Shown: positions 45,155 to 57,521, counted from the stretch's first letter. The stretch: 64,000 nt of DNA from Pollenia angustigena (GCA_930367215.1 OV884059.1:238575803-238639802); one strand, 5' to 3'. Notes: a model not told the origin generated them from the letters alone. Program-made: numbers and translations.

Positions 45155-47775
45155 GGGTATAAAAAAAATAATTTTTGGGATTGCAGTATTTTGATCATAA
45201 CTTAGCCATTTTTAAACCGATTTGAAAGATTTAAATACCGACGTGCTTAGGAAGAAATTTACCATTTACTTGACTTAAAAAGTTTGGACTCGGGAAGATC
45301 TATGATTCCCAAAAATGGATATTTTAATAAAAAACATTTTATTTTGGCCATAACTTTTTTGTGTCTGAACCGATTTTCCCGAGTCTTGTGTAAAATATGT
45401 TCTACTAAAAATTTCCAATATTTTGGTATGTAAGTCGTATCCATAGGACATATGGTAGCCTTAAAATTTAGGTTTTTATACAATTTTTAATTTTTTTTGT
45501 ACGGGAGGTACCACGCCCACTTCTCCAATCCCGCCCACATTTTGTAGGATGGTGTGTATTGGCAACCTAATTTTGTGTACCTAGTTTGGAAGATTTGGCT
45601 TTTTCCGTTCACCAGATATACAGCAAAAGGTAATAAAAATACAACAACAACAAGGGATTTTTTTAAAAAATTAGAGGTAGTCGTGGTTTTTCGCTGATAA
45701 CTCAGCCATTTTTTAACCGATTTGACAGATTTATATACCGACGTGTTTAACAAGAAATTTACGTTTGTGTTATAAAACTTGGACTCGGGAAGATCCATGG
45801 TTACCGAAAATGGGTATTTTAAAAAAAAAAATTAAATTTTGGTCATAACTTTTTTGTATCTGAACCGATTTTCCCGAGTTTTTTATAAAATATGTTCTAC
45901 TAAAAATTTCCGATATTTTGGTATATAAATCATATCCATAGGACATACGGCAGCCTTAAAATTTAGGTTTTTATAAAATTTTTAATTTTTTTTGTACGGG
46001 AGGTACCACGCCCACTTCTCCAATCCCGCCCACATTTTGTAGGATGGTGTGTATTGGCAACCTAATTTTGTGTACCTAGTTTGGAAGATTTGGCTTTTTC
46101 CGTTCACCAGATATACAGCAAAAAGTAATAAAAATACAACAACCACAAGGGATTTTTGGGAAAAATTAGAGGTAGTCGTGGTTTTTTGCTCATATCTCAG
46201 CCATTTGTGGACCGATCTGGCTGAATTTCAATAGCAAAATTATAATAAGAATACCTGATAGAAAGATACCCCAACGAAGCTCCCATCATATCTGGGGGCT
46301 TCGGAAAACCCATTTCAACAGACAGACGGACAGACGGACAGACGGACAACCGGATTTGAACTTCGCTTTTCATAAGGACCCAGAATATATCTACTTTATA
46401 GGGTGTAGGATCAATATTGTAGAAATTACAAACGGAATGACAAAGTTATATATACCCTTTTACCTTCGGTGAAGGGTATAAAAAAAATAATTTTTGGGAT
46501 TGCAGTATTTTGATCATAACTTAGCCATTTTTAAACCGATTTGAAAGATTTAAATACCGACGTGCTTAGGAAGAAATTTACCATTTACTTGACTTAAAAA
46601 GTTTGGACTCGGGAAGATCTATGATTCCCAAAAATGGATATTTTAATAAAAAACATTTTATTTTGGCCATAACTTTTTTGTGTCTGAACCGATTTTTCCG
46701 AGTCTTGTGTAAAATATGTTCTACTAAAAATTTCCAATATTTTGGTATGTAAGTCGTATCCATAGGACATATGGTAGCCTTAAAATTTAGGTTTTTATAC
46801 AATTTTTAATTTTTTTGTACGGGAGGTACCACGCCCACTTCTCCAATCCCGCCCACATTTTGTAGGATGGTGTGTATTGGCAACCTAATTTTGTGTACCT
46901 AGTTTGGAAGATTTGGCTTTTTCCGTTCACCAGATATACAGCAAAAGGTAATAAAAATACAACAACAACAAGGGATTTTTTTAAAAAATTAGAGGTAGTC
47001 GTGGTTTTTCGCTGATAACTCAGCCATTTTTTAACCGATTTGACAGATTTATATACCGACGTGTTAAACAAGAAATTTACCATTTGTTTGTGTTATAAAA
47101 CTTGGACTCGGGAAGATCCATGGTTACCGAAAATGGGTATTTTAAAAAAAAAAATTAAATTTTGGTCATAACTTTTTTGTATCTGAACCGATTTTCCCGA
47201 GTTTTTTATAAAATATGTTCTACTAAAAATTTCCGATATTTTGGTATATAAATCATATCCATAGGACATACGGCAGCCTTAAAATTTAGGTTTTTATAAA
47301 ATTTTTAATTTTTTTTGTACGGGAGGTACCACGCCCACTTCTCCAATCCCGCCCACATTTTGTAGGATGGTGTGTATTGGCAACCTAATTTTGTGTACCT
47401 AGTTTGGAAGATTTGGCTTTTTCCGTTCACCAGATATACAGCAAAAAGTAATAAAAATACAACAACCACAATGGATTTTTGGGAAAAATTAGAGGTAGTC
47501 GTGGTTTTTTGCTCATATCTCAGCCATTTGTGGACCGATCTGGCTGAATTTCAATAGCAAAATTATAATAAGAATACCTGATAGAAAGATACCCCAACGA
47601 AGCTCCCATCATATCTGGGGGCTTCGGAAAACCCATTTCAACAGACAGACGGACAGACGGACAGACGGACAACCGGATTTGAACTTCGCTTTTCATAAGG
47701 ACCCAGAATATATCTACTTTATAGGGTGTAGGATCAATATTGTAGAAATTACAAACGGAATGACAAAGTTATATA
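45155..47775 (+). repeat. Second 2.64-kb dimer of array units
   Basis: Repeats the same two variants in the same order (deletion form near 45752, CGATTTTTCCGAG near 46690), offset 2643-2644 bp from the first dimer. The dimer itself was therefore duplicated. It ends at a junction (47776) where the tail is cut short and joins the middle of a B segment. Confidence 0.8.
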
Positions 47776-48437
47776 TATAGAAAATGGGTATTTTAAAAAA
47801 AAAAATTAAATTTTGGTCATAACTTTTTTGTATCTGAACCGATTTTCCCGAGTTTTTTATAAAATATGTTCTACTAAAAATTTCCGATATTTTGGTATAT
47901 AAATCATATCCATAGGACATACGGCAGCCTTAAAATTTAGGTTTTTATAAAATTTTTAATTTTTTTTGTACGGGAGGTACCACGCCCACTTCTCCAATCC
48001 CGCCCACATTTTGTAGGATGGTGTGTATTGGCAACCTAATTTTGTGTACCTAGTTTGGAAGATTTGGCTTTTTCCGTTCACCAGATATACAGCAAAAAGT
48101 AATAAAAATACAACAACCACAAGGGATTTTTGGGAAAAATTAGAGGTAGTCGTAGTTTTTTGCTCATATCTCAGCCATTTGTGGACCGATCTGGCTGAAT
48201 TTCAATAGCAAAATTATAATAAGAATACCTGATAGAAAGATACCCCAACGAAGCTCCCATCATATCTGGGGGCTTCGGAAAACCCATTTCAACAGACAGA
48301 CGGACAGACGGACAACCGGATTTGAACTTCGCTTTTCATAAGGACCCAGAATATATCTACTTTATAGGGTGTAGGATCAATATTGTAGAAATTACAAACG
48401 GAATGACAAAGTTATATATACCCTTTTACCTTCGGTG
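47776..48437 (+). repeat. Truncated B-only array unit
   Basis: GTTATATATATAG joins directly to AAAATGGGTATTTT, so the tail end and A segment are missing. One GACG/GACA repeat is also missing in its tail (48300). Confidence 0.8.
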
Positions 48438-49780
48438 AAGGGTATAAAAAAAATAATTTTTGGGATTGCAGTATTTTGATCATAACTTAGCCATTTTTAA
48501 ACCGATTTGAAAGATTTAAATACCGACGTGCTTAGGAAGAAATTTACCATTTACTTGACTTAAAAAGTTTGGACTCGGGAAGATCTATGATTCCCAAAAA
48601 TGGATATTTTAATAAAAAACATTTTATTTTGGCCATAACTTTTTTGTGTCTGAACCGATTTTCCCGAGTCTTGTGTAAAATATGTTCTACTAAAAATTTC
48701 CAATATTTTGGTATGTAAGTCGTATCCATAGGACATATGGTAGCCTTAAAATTTAGGTTTTTATACAATTTTTAATTTTTTTTGTACGGGAGGTACCACG
48801 CCCACTTCTCCAATCCCGCCCACATTTTGTAGGATGGTGTGTATTGGCAACCTAATTTTGTGTACCTAGTTTGGAAGATTTGGCTTTTTCCGTTCACCAG
48901 ATATACAGCAAAAGGTAATAAAAATACAACAACAACAAGGGATTTTTTTAAAAAATTAGAGGTAGTCGTGGTTTTTCGCTGATAACTCAGCCATTTTTTA
49001 ACCGATTTGACAGATTTATATACCGACGTGTTAAACAAGAAATTTACCATTTGTTTGTGTTATAAAACTTGGACTCGGGAAGATCCATGGTTACCGAAAA
49101 TGGGTATTTTAAAAAAAAAAATTAAATTTTGGTCATAACTTTTTTGTATCTGAACCGATTTTCCCGAGTTTTTTATAAAATATGTTCTACTAAAAATTTC
49201 CGATATTTTGGTATATAAATCATATCCATAGGACATACGGCAGCCTTAAAATTTAGGTTTTTATAAAATTTTTAATTTTTTTTGTACGGGAGGTACCACG
49301 CCCACTTCTCCAATCCCGCCCACATTTTGTAGGATGGTGTGTATTGGCAACCTAATTTTGTGTACCTAGTTTGGAAGATTTGGCTTTTTCCGTTCACCAG
49401 ATATACAGCAAAAAGTAATAAAAATACAACAACCACAAGGGATTTTTGGGAAAAATTAGAGGTAGTCGTGGTTTTTTGCTCATATCTCAGCCATTTGTGG
49501 ACCGATCTGGCTGAATTTCAATAGCAAAATTATAATAAGAATACCTGATAGAAAGATACCCCAACGAAGCTCCCATCATATCTGGGGGCTCCGGAAAACC
49601 CATTTCAACAGACAGACGGACAGACGGACAGACGGACAGACGGACAACCGGATTTGAACTTCGCTTTTCATAAGGACCCAGAATATATCTACTTTATAGG
49701 GTGTAGGATCAATATTGTAGAAATTACAAACGGAATGACAAAGTTATATATACCCTTTTACCTTCGGTGAAGGGTATAAA

Positions 49781-50039
49781 AATCCCAATCATTTACGCAG
49801 TTTTTAATAAAATATATTTTTTTAGAAAACATTGAATCCACCCTAATTCGTTTTGCGTTGCCTTGACCTTGAATTTGAACACAATTTCAACGAAAGTTTA
49901 CAAAATTTGCTCTTTCTTTTAATAACATTTCGCGCAATCTATTACCATCGTATATTATTCGTTGTTATATACTTGAAATTAAATCTCTTGAAAGTAGAAG
50001 ATCAATGCAGTCAATTGTTTTCTAATATGATATAATTAA
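49781..50039. other. Unassigned DNA after the array
   Basis: No recognised feature. Confidence 0.4.
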
Positions 50040-50271
50040 TTACAACATCATTTGTTCTGATTTGCTGTCCTGTATTATTATTAATTTTCCTTCCAGGGCC
50101 TTAAGATTTCATGATTATTTTTATATTGGCTTACATAGAACTAACTATTCTTTGAATATGCCATTAGTTAAATGTCAAAATTTATATAATAAATTGAATG
50201 GAAACCATATTTTAGATTTTAGTTTTTCTAAAACTAAGTTTAAATCCAAATTTTTTAATATTTTTAATTAG
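50040..50271 (+). pseudogene. LINE E C-terminal fragment
   Basis: About 70 residues with FPSRALRFHDYFYIGLHRT, NYSLNMPLVKCQNLYNKLNG and ILDFSFSKTKFKSKFF, similar to the ends of jockey/CR1-group LINEs (HRTNY, then MxxxYN). No motif beyond this C-terminal style is present, so the assignment is tentative. It abuts the reverse SINE-like body at about 50240. Confidence 0.45.
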
Positions 50272-50430
50272 GCTTAAGTTCATCAAATTTAATTTTCATT
50301 AAATTATTTTTATGAAGAAAGGAATTTTACAACATGAAATTAATTAAAATACTGATAATTTTTCATTCTTGACTGAAGCTGGGCTCGAACCCAGGAGTTT
50401 TTTACGGACAGGGCACGAGCTCTATGTTTG
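50240..50430 (-). mobile_element. tRNA-like SINE family, reverse copy
   Basis: Minus strand: GGGTTCGAGCCCAG (B box) and the common body ending near 50240. The A-box half is replaced by other sequence at about 50415. Confidence 0.6.
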
Positions 50431-50519
50431 CATTTCTCCTTCAAGTTGTGCTGAAAAAGGTCAACAAGAAAAAGAAAGACAAAAAATGAAAAACAAAACA
50501 AAATATGTACTTTGGACTT

Positions 50520-50905
50520 CAAGAAGAATTCTTGACGAAAGTACGAAGAAACAGAAGTAAGGAAAAACATGTAAAATAAATTAAAATAGATAATCATTCA
50601 AAGCTAATTTCGATCTACCAAAGGTTAAATACAATTTGGTTTAAGGATTGATGTTTGACTATTGACGTCAGCAGTCGTCGATGGCTGCGAGTGTTAAACG
50701 GCAAGCCCTCTGAGGAGATTGAGTGGTTGCAGTCAATAATGAAAAATTATCAGTAAATTTTAATTAATTTCATGTTGTGAAATTCCTTTCTTCATAAAAA
50801 TAATTTAATGAAAATTAAATTTGATGAACTTAAGCCTAATTAAAAATATTAAAAAATTTGGATTAAATCCCATAAATAGTTCAACAAAATAACCACATTA
50901 CTAAT
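50520..50905 (+). mobile_element. tRNA-like SINE family, forward copy lacking the B box
   Basis: Upstream part (TTCGATCTACCAAAGGTTAA), then GGCTGCGAGTGTTAAACGGC and GAGGAGATTGAGTGGTTGCA, then a deletion of the B-box part, joining the body GTCAATAATGAAAAATTATC. It ends near AAATAGTTCAACAAAATAAC. It faces the reverse copy at 50240-50430. Confidence 0.65.
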
Positions 50906-51318
50906 TACTAAGTTTAAATTATATTTAAAAAATTTAATATAAGCACCACAAATAATAATATTTTTAGCGAATAATCTGTAAGGATATTTTGTAAATCCAA
51001 TAGAGTTTAAGAAAATATATAAATAAAAAATAAATAAATTTGTGGTAGATGTGAAGACATATGACAGATTTTAATTAAATCACTCACGCGTACCTCTACT
51101 TTTCATAAGCATTCAGCTTGAAATTTATATTTCAGTATAACTTATTACTTTTCATAAGCATTTAAAAAGGCAGAATTCATTTAAATGTCTAACAAAATAA
51201 ATTTTTAATATCTCTAGAGGATAAAAAAAAATTATTGATAATTGAAGAGGAGTAGTATGTACACGGACACCATTTGGAACATAAACATATCAATCGTTTT
51301 TATGGATTTTATTCATAA
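50906..51318. other. Unassigned AT-rich DNA
   Basis: Contains two nearby copies of ACTTTTCATAAGCATT (51109, 51150), a short direct repeat. Nothing else recognised. Confidence 0.35.
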
Positions 51319-51585
51319 CTAGCTGACCCGACAGACGTTGTGCTGTCCAAATTAGAAAAAATTAGAAAAAATCGTCCAAATCGGTCAAGCCGTTCGTTCT
51401 CAAGTTATGCGCTTAATAGAAAAAGTAGGCGTGGTACATTTTTATTTCGATTAAAACTTAAAATGGGTTAATACGAACATTTGAAAGAAAAATTTGTCAA
51501 ATCGATTTAGCCGTTTTCTGGTTTAAGGTCATTCAAAAAAAGTGGGCGTAAAAGTGGTCAGGGCAAAATTTTCTTTTCGTAATAT
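51319..51585 (-). mobile_element. Helitron fragment
   Basis: CTAGCTGACCCGACAGACG after an A gives a Helitron 3' end on the minus strand. The interior repeats AAATCGGTCAAGCCGTTC, TTAATAGAAAAAGTAGGCG and TTAATACGAACATTTGAAAG from the copy at 5157-6275. The TC end is missing. Confidence 0.65.
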
Positions 51586-52400
51586 GGGCCCCTAAATTGG
51601 TTGAATTTTTTTGAAAAGGCGTTTAGTATAAGTCAAAAAAATAAATTAAATATACTTCTGAGCTAAACAATAATTTCAGATGTCTTCAGTAGAATCATAT
51701 GGCGATTCTTTTCTTAGAATTTATAACCCTCCAACTCTCATTTTAAGGGATCATTTTGTTTTTTTCTTAACTCTTAAACAAAAGTATACTAATACTGCAC
51801 TTTTAGGGGTTAAAGTGTTTCACGAAAATTTTTTGCATCAAATTTTACTTGGGGTCTTCTAAGACCAAAAGTTCGTGCAATGTATCTAAAACGAATTCTC
51901 GAAATTTCGGCAATGAAATTTTTGAATTTCTTGAAAAGGCGTTTGGTACAAGTCCAAAAAACATACTAAATTTAATTCGGACCTAAACGACTATTTCAGA
52001 TGGCTTCGGTAGAAATTTATGGCTATTATTTTCATAGAATATATTAACACTCTAACGCTCATTTTAAGGGGTAATTTTTGTCATTTTTTTAACATCTACA
52101 CTAAAACGGCACGTTAGATGGTTAAAATGTTCTACGAATATGTTCTGCATCACATTTCACTAGGGGTCTTCTAAAACCAAAAAATCGTGCAATGTATGTA
52201 AAACGGGGGTTTAGAAATTCCGGCCTTGAATTTTTTTAATTTTTCGAAAACCCCTCTTACATACATTGCACGATTTTTTGGTCTTAGAAGTGAAATTTGA
52301 TGCAGAAAATATTTGTAGAACATTTTAGCGTTGCAAGTGTTGAGGCTGGCGGCGATGACCCGAATTTTGTTGCACAGTGCTATAAGCCTTAGCACGTAAT
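51586..52400. repeat. Element with ~350-bp direct repeat and inverted end
   Basis: Two direct copies of a unit beginning TTGAAAAGGCGTTTRGTA (51612, 51933) and ending RTCGTGCAATGTATNTAAAA (51873, 52190). A third partial copy is inverted (52240-52330). The right end has GCGTTGCAAGTGTTGAGGCT and TTTTGTTGCACAGTG, also found joined at 60213-60268. The tip CACTGTGCAACA looks hAT-like (inference). Confidence 0.55.
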
Positions 52401-52404
52401 CCAT

Positions 52405-52971
52405 TTACAATTAAATAAAATTGAACTCTTTTTAATTTAAACAAAAAAGAACACTGGTTTCATTAAATTTCAAATTCAATGTAATTTGCACTAGAAGGTA
52501 AATTTTCCGTCGGCAAGTGTGAATATTTTTGATATTGTTGCGAGCTGCATGCAATGTATATTATATAAAGTGAGTGCTTATATAAAATACACACAAGCTT
52601 TGTATGGTTTGTTGTTGATCACCAACGGCATATACATATATACATCATTAATTTTACGTTAATCATGACTTTGATTACTATGGCGCCACAGCAAAGTGAA
52701 CAAACATTGTTTATATGTGAAAAATCACACACGTTAGTTTTTTTGCGGATGATTTAAGGGTTAAACAATAAATTTAAATTTTGAATACTTAGAAAACAGG
52801 CAGTTTTGCTCTTAATACCTAGTAACCACGCTGCAAAATATTAATTGACTTGGCAACTGACACTTTATTACTTACTTATGTAGATGACACTTAAACTTGT
52901 TGTTGGTCTCCGCCTGTTTAAAAGTTTGATTCACGAGGGATTTTTAGATCTTCGCCTCTCGCATTCTGTAG
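52405..52971. other. Unassigned DNA
   Basis: No recognised feature. Confidence 0.4.
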
Positions 52972-53642
52972 TGCAATTCACTAATTTTTAACACTTTAAA
53001 AAGTGCTTCCTTTAACCACACATTTTGATGTTTGCACTAACCAATATGTGATTCACTAACTTATTTATAACCACGGTAAAAAGTTTTATATTTCTCTCTA
53101 TTCAAATTGATATATCTTGGCAACTCTGGATAAAATAACAAAGAAGAATAAAAAAACAAAACAAAAACCTTTTAATTTATAGACTTTAAATGAGAAGTGC
53201 GTAAAGAAAGCATTACTTAATTTTAATATTTTATAAATTTTTTTTAATTATTTTATTAATATAATTTTAATTAAATTAATTTTTTTTAATTTTTCAATTT
53301 TATTTGAGTCAAATAGTTGGATTTAGGATAAATAAATAAGAAGCTCCACGGAAAATTGGTGTGTGGCAAGAAGTGGATATATTGTAGGCTAAATACCTAA
53401 AATCCATGTTATTTATGGATTCTAAATAAACACTTCTTAGCGGATTTAACCACACCAAAAATTTTTGGTGTTAATATACCACAATTTGTTTTGTTAAAAA
53501 ATAACAGCTGACTAAAACAGCTGGCTTTAAACACCAGCAGATGTCGTTAAAAGTGTTAGTGAATAGCAAAATGGTTAATTTTGTGGTTAACATTTTCAAA
53601 AGAAACTATTCTGGTTTAAAAAGCATAGTGAATCGCACTACT
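52972..53642. mobile_element. Possible inverted-repeat element (TAGTGC tips)
   Basis: TAGTGCAATTCACTA at 52972 and its near-complement TAGTGAATCGCACTA ending at 53642. Noncoding between. No target duplication confirmed. Confidence 0.4.
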
Positions 53643-53666
53643 GGAGTATCAGCGTTATCTACATGT

Positions 53667-53915
53667 CTACACATATTTATCGATTTTGCCAGTGAATGGT
53701 ATCACAAGTTTTCGTTTCCTGGAGATGGCTTTACTGTTGAAATGGTTACTTATTTCATAATAACACCTGCTTGCAAGCATTGTCCTTCGTTTTAATTCAA
53801 GGATGATCTTATATTCCTTATTTTCAGAGGAACCAAGGTAGGAAAATTCTTCTACTCCTTCGAAATTATAATTGTCTGCTTGCACTTTGTCACCAGATCT
53901 TACTCACGTTGTTTT
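53667..53915 (-). pseudogene. RTE-like LINE fragment
   Basis: Minus strand: DKVQADNYNFEGVEEFSYLG, ILELKRRTMLASRCYYEISN and NSKAISRKRKLV. This matches the segment downstream of the reverse transcriptase palm in RTE-type LINEs (FxYLG, then EIxRRxxxAxRCYY, SxxxSRxTK). It is only about 75 residues, cut at both ends. Confidence 0.65.
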
Positions 53916-53919
53916 TTTT

Positions 53920-54015
53920 TCTTCATTTTTTTTTTCATTTTCATTAAATTATTTTCACTGAGGAAGGAATTTTACAACTTGAAATTTTTATTAAAATTTA
54001 TTGATCATTTTTCTT
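53920..54015 (-). mobile_element. SINE family body fragment
   Basis: TTTTCATTAAATTATTTTCA, then GAAGGAATTTTACAAC and TTGAAATTTTTATTAAAATT, match the SINE body in reverse. No tRNA-like part. Confidence 0.5.
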
Positions 54016-54679
54016 TGACACTAAAAGGTTGAAAAAATTAAACGATTCTTGAGACTTCTAAGGGTGTTAAGAGTAAGCTAGTCTCTCACCCAAACTACCA
54101 AGAAGAAAAAACTAGATAGACGACTGAACAAATTCTAAAATTTTTAATCTTATTAGTTCTTAAAATTGTTCTTAAATTTGTTTCATACAAAAAGGAAAAA
54201 ACGTTCATGAAGCCCTTATGACACTAAATTTTTAATGCATTGTTCAAGTTTTGGTGAACAGTAAAAATATAATGTAATATAAACATTTACCAAGTGCAAA
54301 GAGTTAAGCTGTATTAAGATAAATTGCAAACTGTCAAAAAATTTACTAAAGTTATCGATAAGAAATGAAGAAATGCCAAAAAAAAAAAATGTAAAATTGT
54401 TCAAATTAAAATTGACATTTCGAGCTTGAAATATTAAAATTGTTGCGGTTTATGGGTAAATTCAGCGATTTACCGCTTTTTGTTTGTTTTGTTTTTATGT
54501 TTCTCATAAACAAAAAGTTGACAACATTTCATAAGATAAACAAAATCATAATTAAAGAAAAAGCTTTGTTTACATTTTTTATATTTTGCTCTTTCTAACA
54601 GTTACTGTTTCTTTCTATTAATTCTATATCAATTCAATGAATAAAAAATTTAGGGTCTAAGGGCTTAACAGACAAATGA
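54016..54679. other. Unassigned AT-rich DNA
   Basis: No recognised feature. Confidence 0.4.
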
Positions 54680-55185
54680 AGCAGAGCCGCGAATAACGTT
54701 GTAAAAGCCACTTTTTGCAAAAACTGTTTTTTTGCAAATGACCGTTAACATTACTCTCGTACACTGTTTAAACCTCAAATCACCCAAAATTATGCACCTT
54801 AAAGCCTTTAAAAGGGCATACATAGAGTCAGCTAGTGGAAGAACGTTGTAAGTTACTTAAAAATGATACAAAATAAATGGTTTTAAGCGTAGAATAACGT
54901 TTTAAAAGCCATCAGTCATGATGCTTTGTGTAGTGGAAGAACGTTTTAAATGACATCGTGTTTGTGGATATGAAACGTTTTTCCACTAAAAAAAAGTTAT
55001 TAACTGTAAATTTGCATGTAATTTAATATTTAAATTTGTTGATATTTTGCATAAAAATTTTTATTATCATTATTTTTAATAGTCTAAAAAAAAATAAATA
55101 ATAATCTTGCCTGTTAAAAACGTTTTTTTGCTTTCCAGAAAAAAAAATTATTTTGTAACTTAAAACGTTATTCGCTGCTGTGCTT
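54680..55185. mobile_element. Inverted-repeat element with AATAACGTT motifs
   Basis: Left AGCAGAGCCGCGAATAACGT and right complement of AGCACAGCAGCGAATAACGT. The motif GAATAACGTTNTAAAAGCC recurs near 54692 and 54890, and GAAGAACGTTNTAA near 54840 and 54935, so the arms are built of one reiterated motif. Noncoding, about 506 bp. Confidence 0.6.
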
Positions 55186-56317
55186 CAAATATTTAAAATG
55201 TTTTTTTGTATGGAAATCGTTATTCAGTTTTCTCAGTAAATTGTGAATAAAATCAATGAAACAAACCTCATTTCAGTCGAAATTTTTTTCTTAATTAAAG
55301 ACCAAAACTGTGATTTTTGTCGCATTTCTATTTTTTATGAATTTTTAAAGAACAAAAAATTTGATTGCAAAAATAAAAACAATGTAAGAACGGCTTAAAA
55401 TTTGCTGAGTTTCGGATTTTATTTTGAACTGAATGTTGTCAACCGTTTTCAAGTTATTCCAATTATATGTAGTGTAAGTGCCTTAATTTTAGACATAATG
55501 GTAAATCTGAAAAAGCAGAGCTGATAGAGAAAAATGGAGACTAATTATGTTTTCTTTTCTAAAAAATAATGATGCATTATAGTTGTGTAATATATTTATA
55601 AGGTTACACGAACCCTTACAAAGTGATACATTTTTCTAAATTACAATGGAGCAAAATACTAGCTACGTTTAACACTCAACACTAATGTGTATTTAGCGTG
55701 TTAAATATTGAATGCAAAGTTTGTACTAAAAGCGATATTCCCCACGCTTGAAGCAATTTTCAACATTAAACTTTCTTACAATTCCAATAAGCGTTAACAG
55801 CACTGATTTTCAATAATTAATGTCAGCTGTTGTTAAAAATTTTGCGACAAAAAAAATATAATAAAAGTAAAACAAACGAAAAACATTTTTGCATATATTT
55901 TTAGAATGGAACAAAAACCCGCACGAATGGTAGCATATATGGAACATTATTGTCAGAAGAGAAAACACCATAAATTGAAATCACCGACCCCATAAAAAGT
56001 TAATTTTTTTTTTGTGCAGTATTATTCTTTTATCCAAAAAATTACTTTTTTACCTACATACATTCAGAAATAAGTAGTTATAGAAGTTGTTATAGAAGCA
56101 GTTAAAGAAGAAGTCTACCAAATAATGAGTGAGAGAAGCTATTCATTTTGAAAAAGTAAGCGAAGTTTTTACTGGATTTGAAATATTACAAAAACATCGC
56201 TTAAATTTATTTATAATTTTTAATTAAAAATTTGTTGTTTTTTAAATGTCCGTTTTTTTTTTAACAAAAAAGAAATTAAATAGTTTTATTTTCACTTTAA
56301 ATACAAATACTAACATC
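55186..56317. other. Unassigned AT-rich DNA
   Basis: No recognised feature in about 1.1 kb. Confidence 0.4.
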
Positions 56318-56474
56318 CTAGCAAAAACTTTGCTTACAAAATAAGCAGAAAAATAATGAGAATTTGACGAGCCGACTACTTACTTTTCTACTAGAAAAAG
56401 TACTAATTTTTGTTCGAGATGTCCCAAAAAAAATCCTTTATAATTTGGCCTATTATAACCTAAAAAATAATTAC

Positions 56475-57388
56475 CCCTTTTCTGCGTTTCGATTCGGATC
56501 GAAATTTTCTCCGTTTTTGGCAACTTTGGTATTTTGTGCCCATGTTCTGTAACTCCCGCGTTGAGAAACTTTTCGATTGAAATGTGACAACTGAAATAAA
56601 AATACCATAAATTGAAACAAACATGTTTTTCTCACAAAACTGTTACTGTAACATTTTTGGTGTGTAATAGCTGTAACGTAAGGAAATTACTCGCCAAAAA
56701 TGTTACAGTAACAGTTATAGCCTTTTCACACTTGTCAACATTTAACATCAATTTGCGAAAATGTTGGAATTTTCCCATAAAAAATACATAGGGCTAAAAA
56801 TCAACATTTTTACAGAATGTTACTATCTCATTTTGTTCCCTTTTACATTTTTCGATTCTTTTAGTGTAATCACTAGAAAAGTGGCAATAAATTCTGTTAT
56901 TATTGGGGCATCACTGACAAAATGGCAGTTGCTTTGAAAGCAGCGTTACCATTTCTCAAGTTTTTCCTTTTTTGCAAGCCTTATTTTGCTTAAATTATTA
57001 AACAAAATGAATTAGAAAAACATTTTGGTGTTATCTCTTAAAATGTTGGTACTTTTGTAGAAAAAAAGTATTTTAAAAAAATAAAAGTTTTTTTTTCAGA
57101 AATGGTGACATTTTTTGTTAATGGTAAATGTAAGATGTTTCAAGTGTGAACGCGTATTTCACATTTTCAACATCTTCCATGCGTTGCTCCGAAATGCATG
57201 CAAGTGTACAAAGGGTATTAAGTGAGAAAAACATGTTTGTTTCAATTTATGGTATTTTTGTTTCATTTCTCACATTTCAATCGAAAAGTTTCTCAACGCG
57301 GGAGTTACAGAACATGGGCACAAAATACCAAAGTTGCTAAAAACGGAGAAAATTTCGATCCGAATCGAAACGCAGAACAGGGCTGAAT
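56475..57388. mobile_element. Long-TIR element nested in the CCCAGCA MITE
   Basis: Inverted arms of about 160 bp (56478-56640 and 57222-57388) with TCTGCGTTTCGATTCGGATC at their tips. The interior includes a perfect 21-bp hairpin at 56640-56715. The sibling MITE at 59235 reads straight through AATAATATGTTTT at this site. Noncoding. Confidence 0.75.
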
Positions 57389-57521
57389 ATGTTTTTTTTA
57401 TACTTAAAATTTTTTTTAAAATATCTAATATTCATGAAAGTGTACACAATAATAAATTGCTCGAAATGTAAGAAAACATTTAATAAGGAGTGTTTTGCTG
57501 CACAAAATCATTTATAACTCT

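Larger units (their letters stand above)
40706..49780 (+). repeat. Tandem array of ~1.32-kb units (mini-me-derived satellite)
   Basis: Unit starts (GGGTATAAAA) at 40706, 42511, 43831, 45155, 46474, 48438, with the last end at 49771. Each full unit is an A segment (~500 bp), a homologous B segment (~500 bp) and a ~325-bp tail with GACAGACGGACAGACGGACA and the mini-me-type end. Spacing of GTACGGGAGGTACCACGCCC alternates about 500 and 824. The first unit has one extra A segment. A truncated B-only unit starts near 47776. The identical short reading frames within units are by-products of the repetition. Identity is very high, so homogenisation is recent. Confidence 0.9.

Noticed and set aside
40806..49524. 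Repeated 61-, 74-, 92- and 103-residue reading frames in the array
   Set aside because: They recur because the satellite recurs, lie on both strands over the same DNA, and match no protein family. They are not genes.
53541..53795. 84-residue plus-strand frame
   Set aside because: Its second half is the antisense of an RTE-like LINE fragment, its first half lies in a probable inverted-repeat element.
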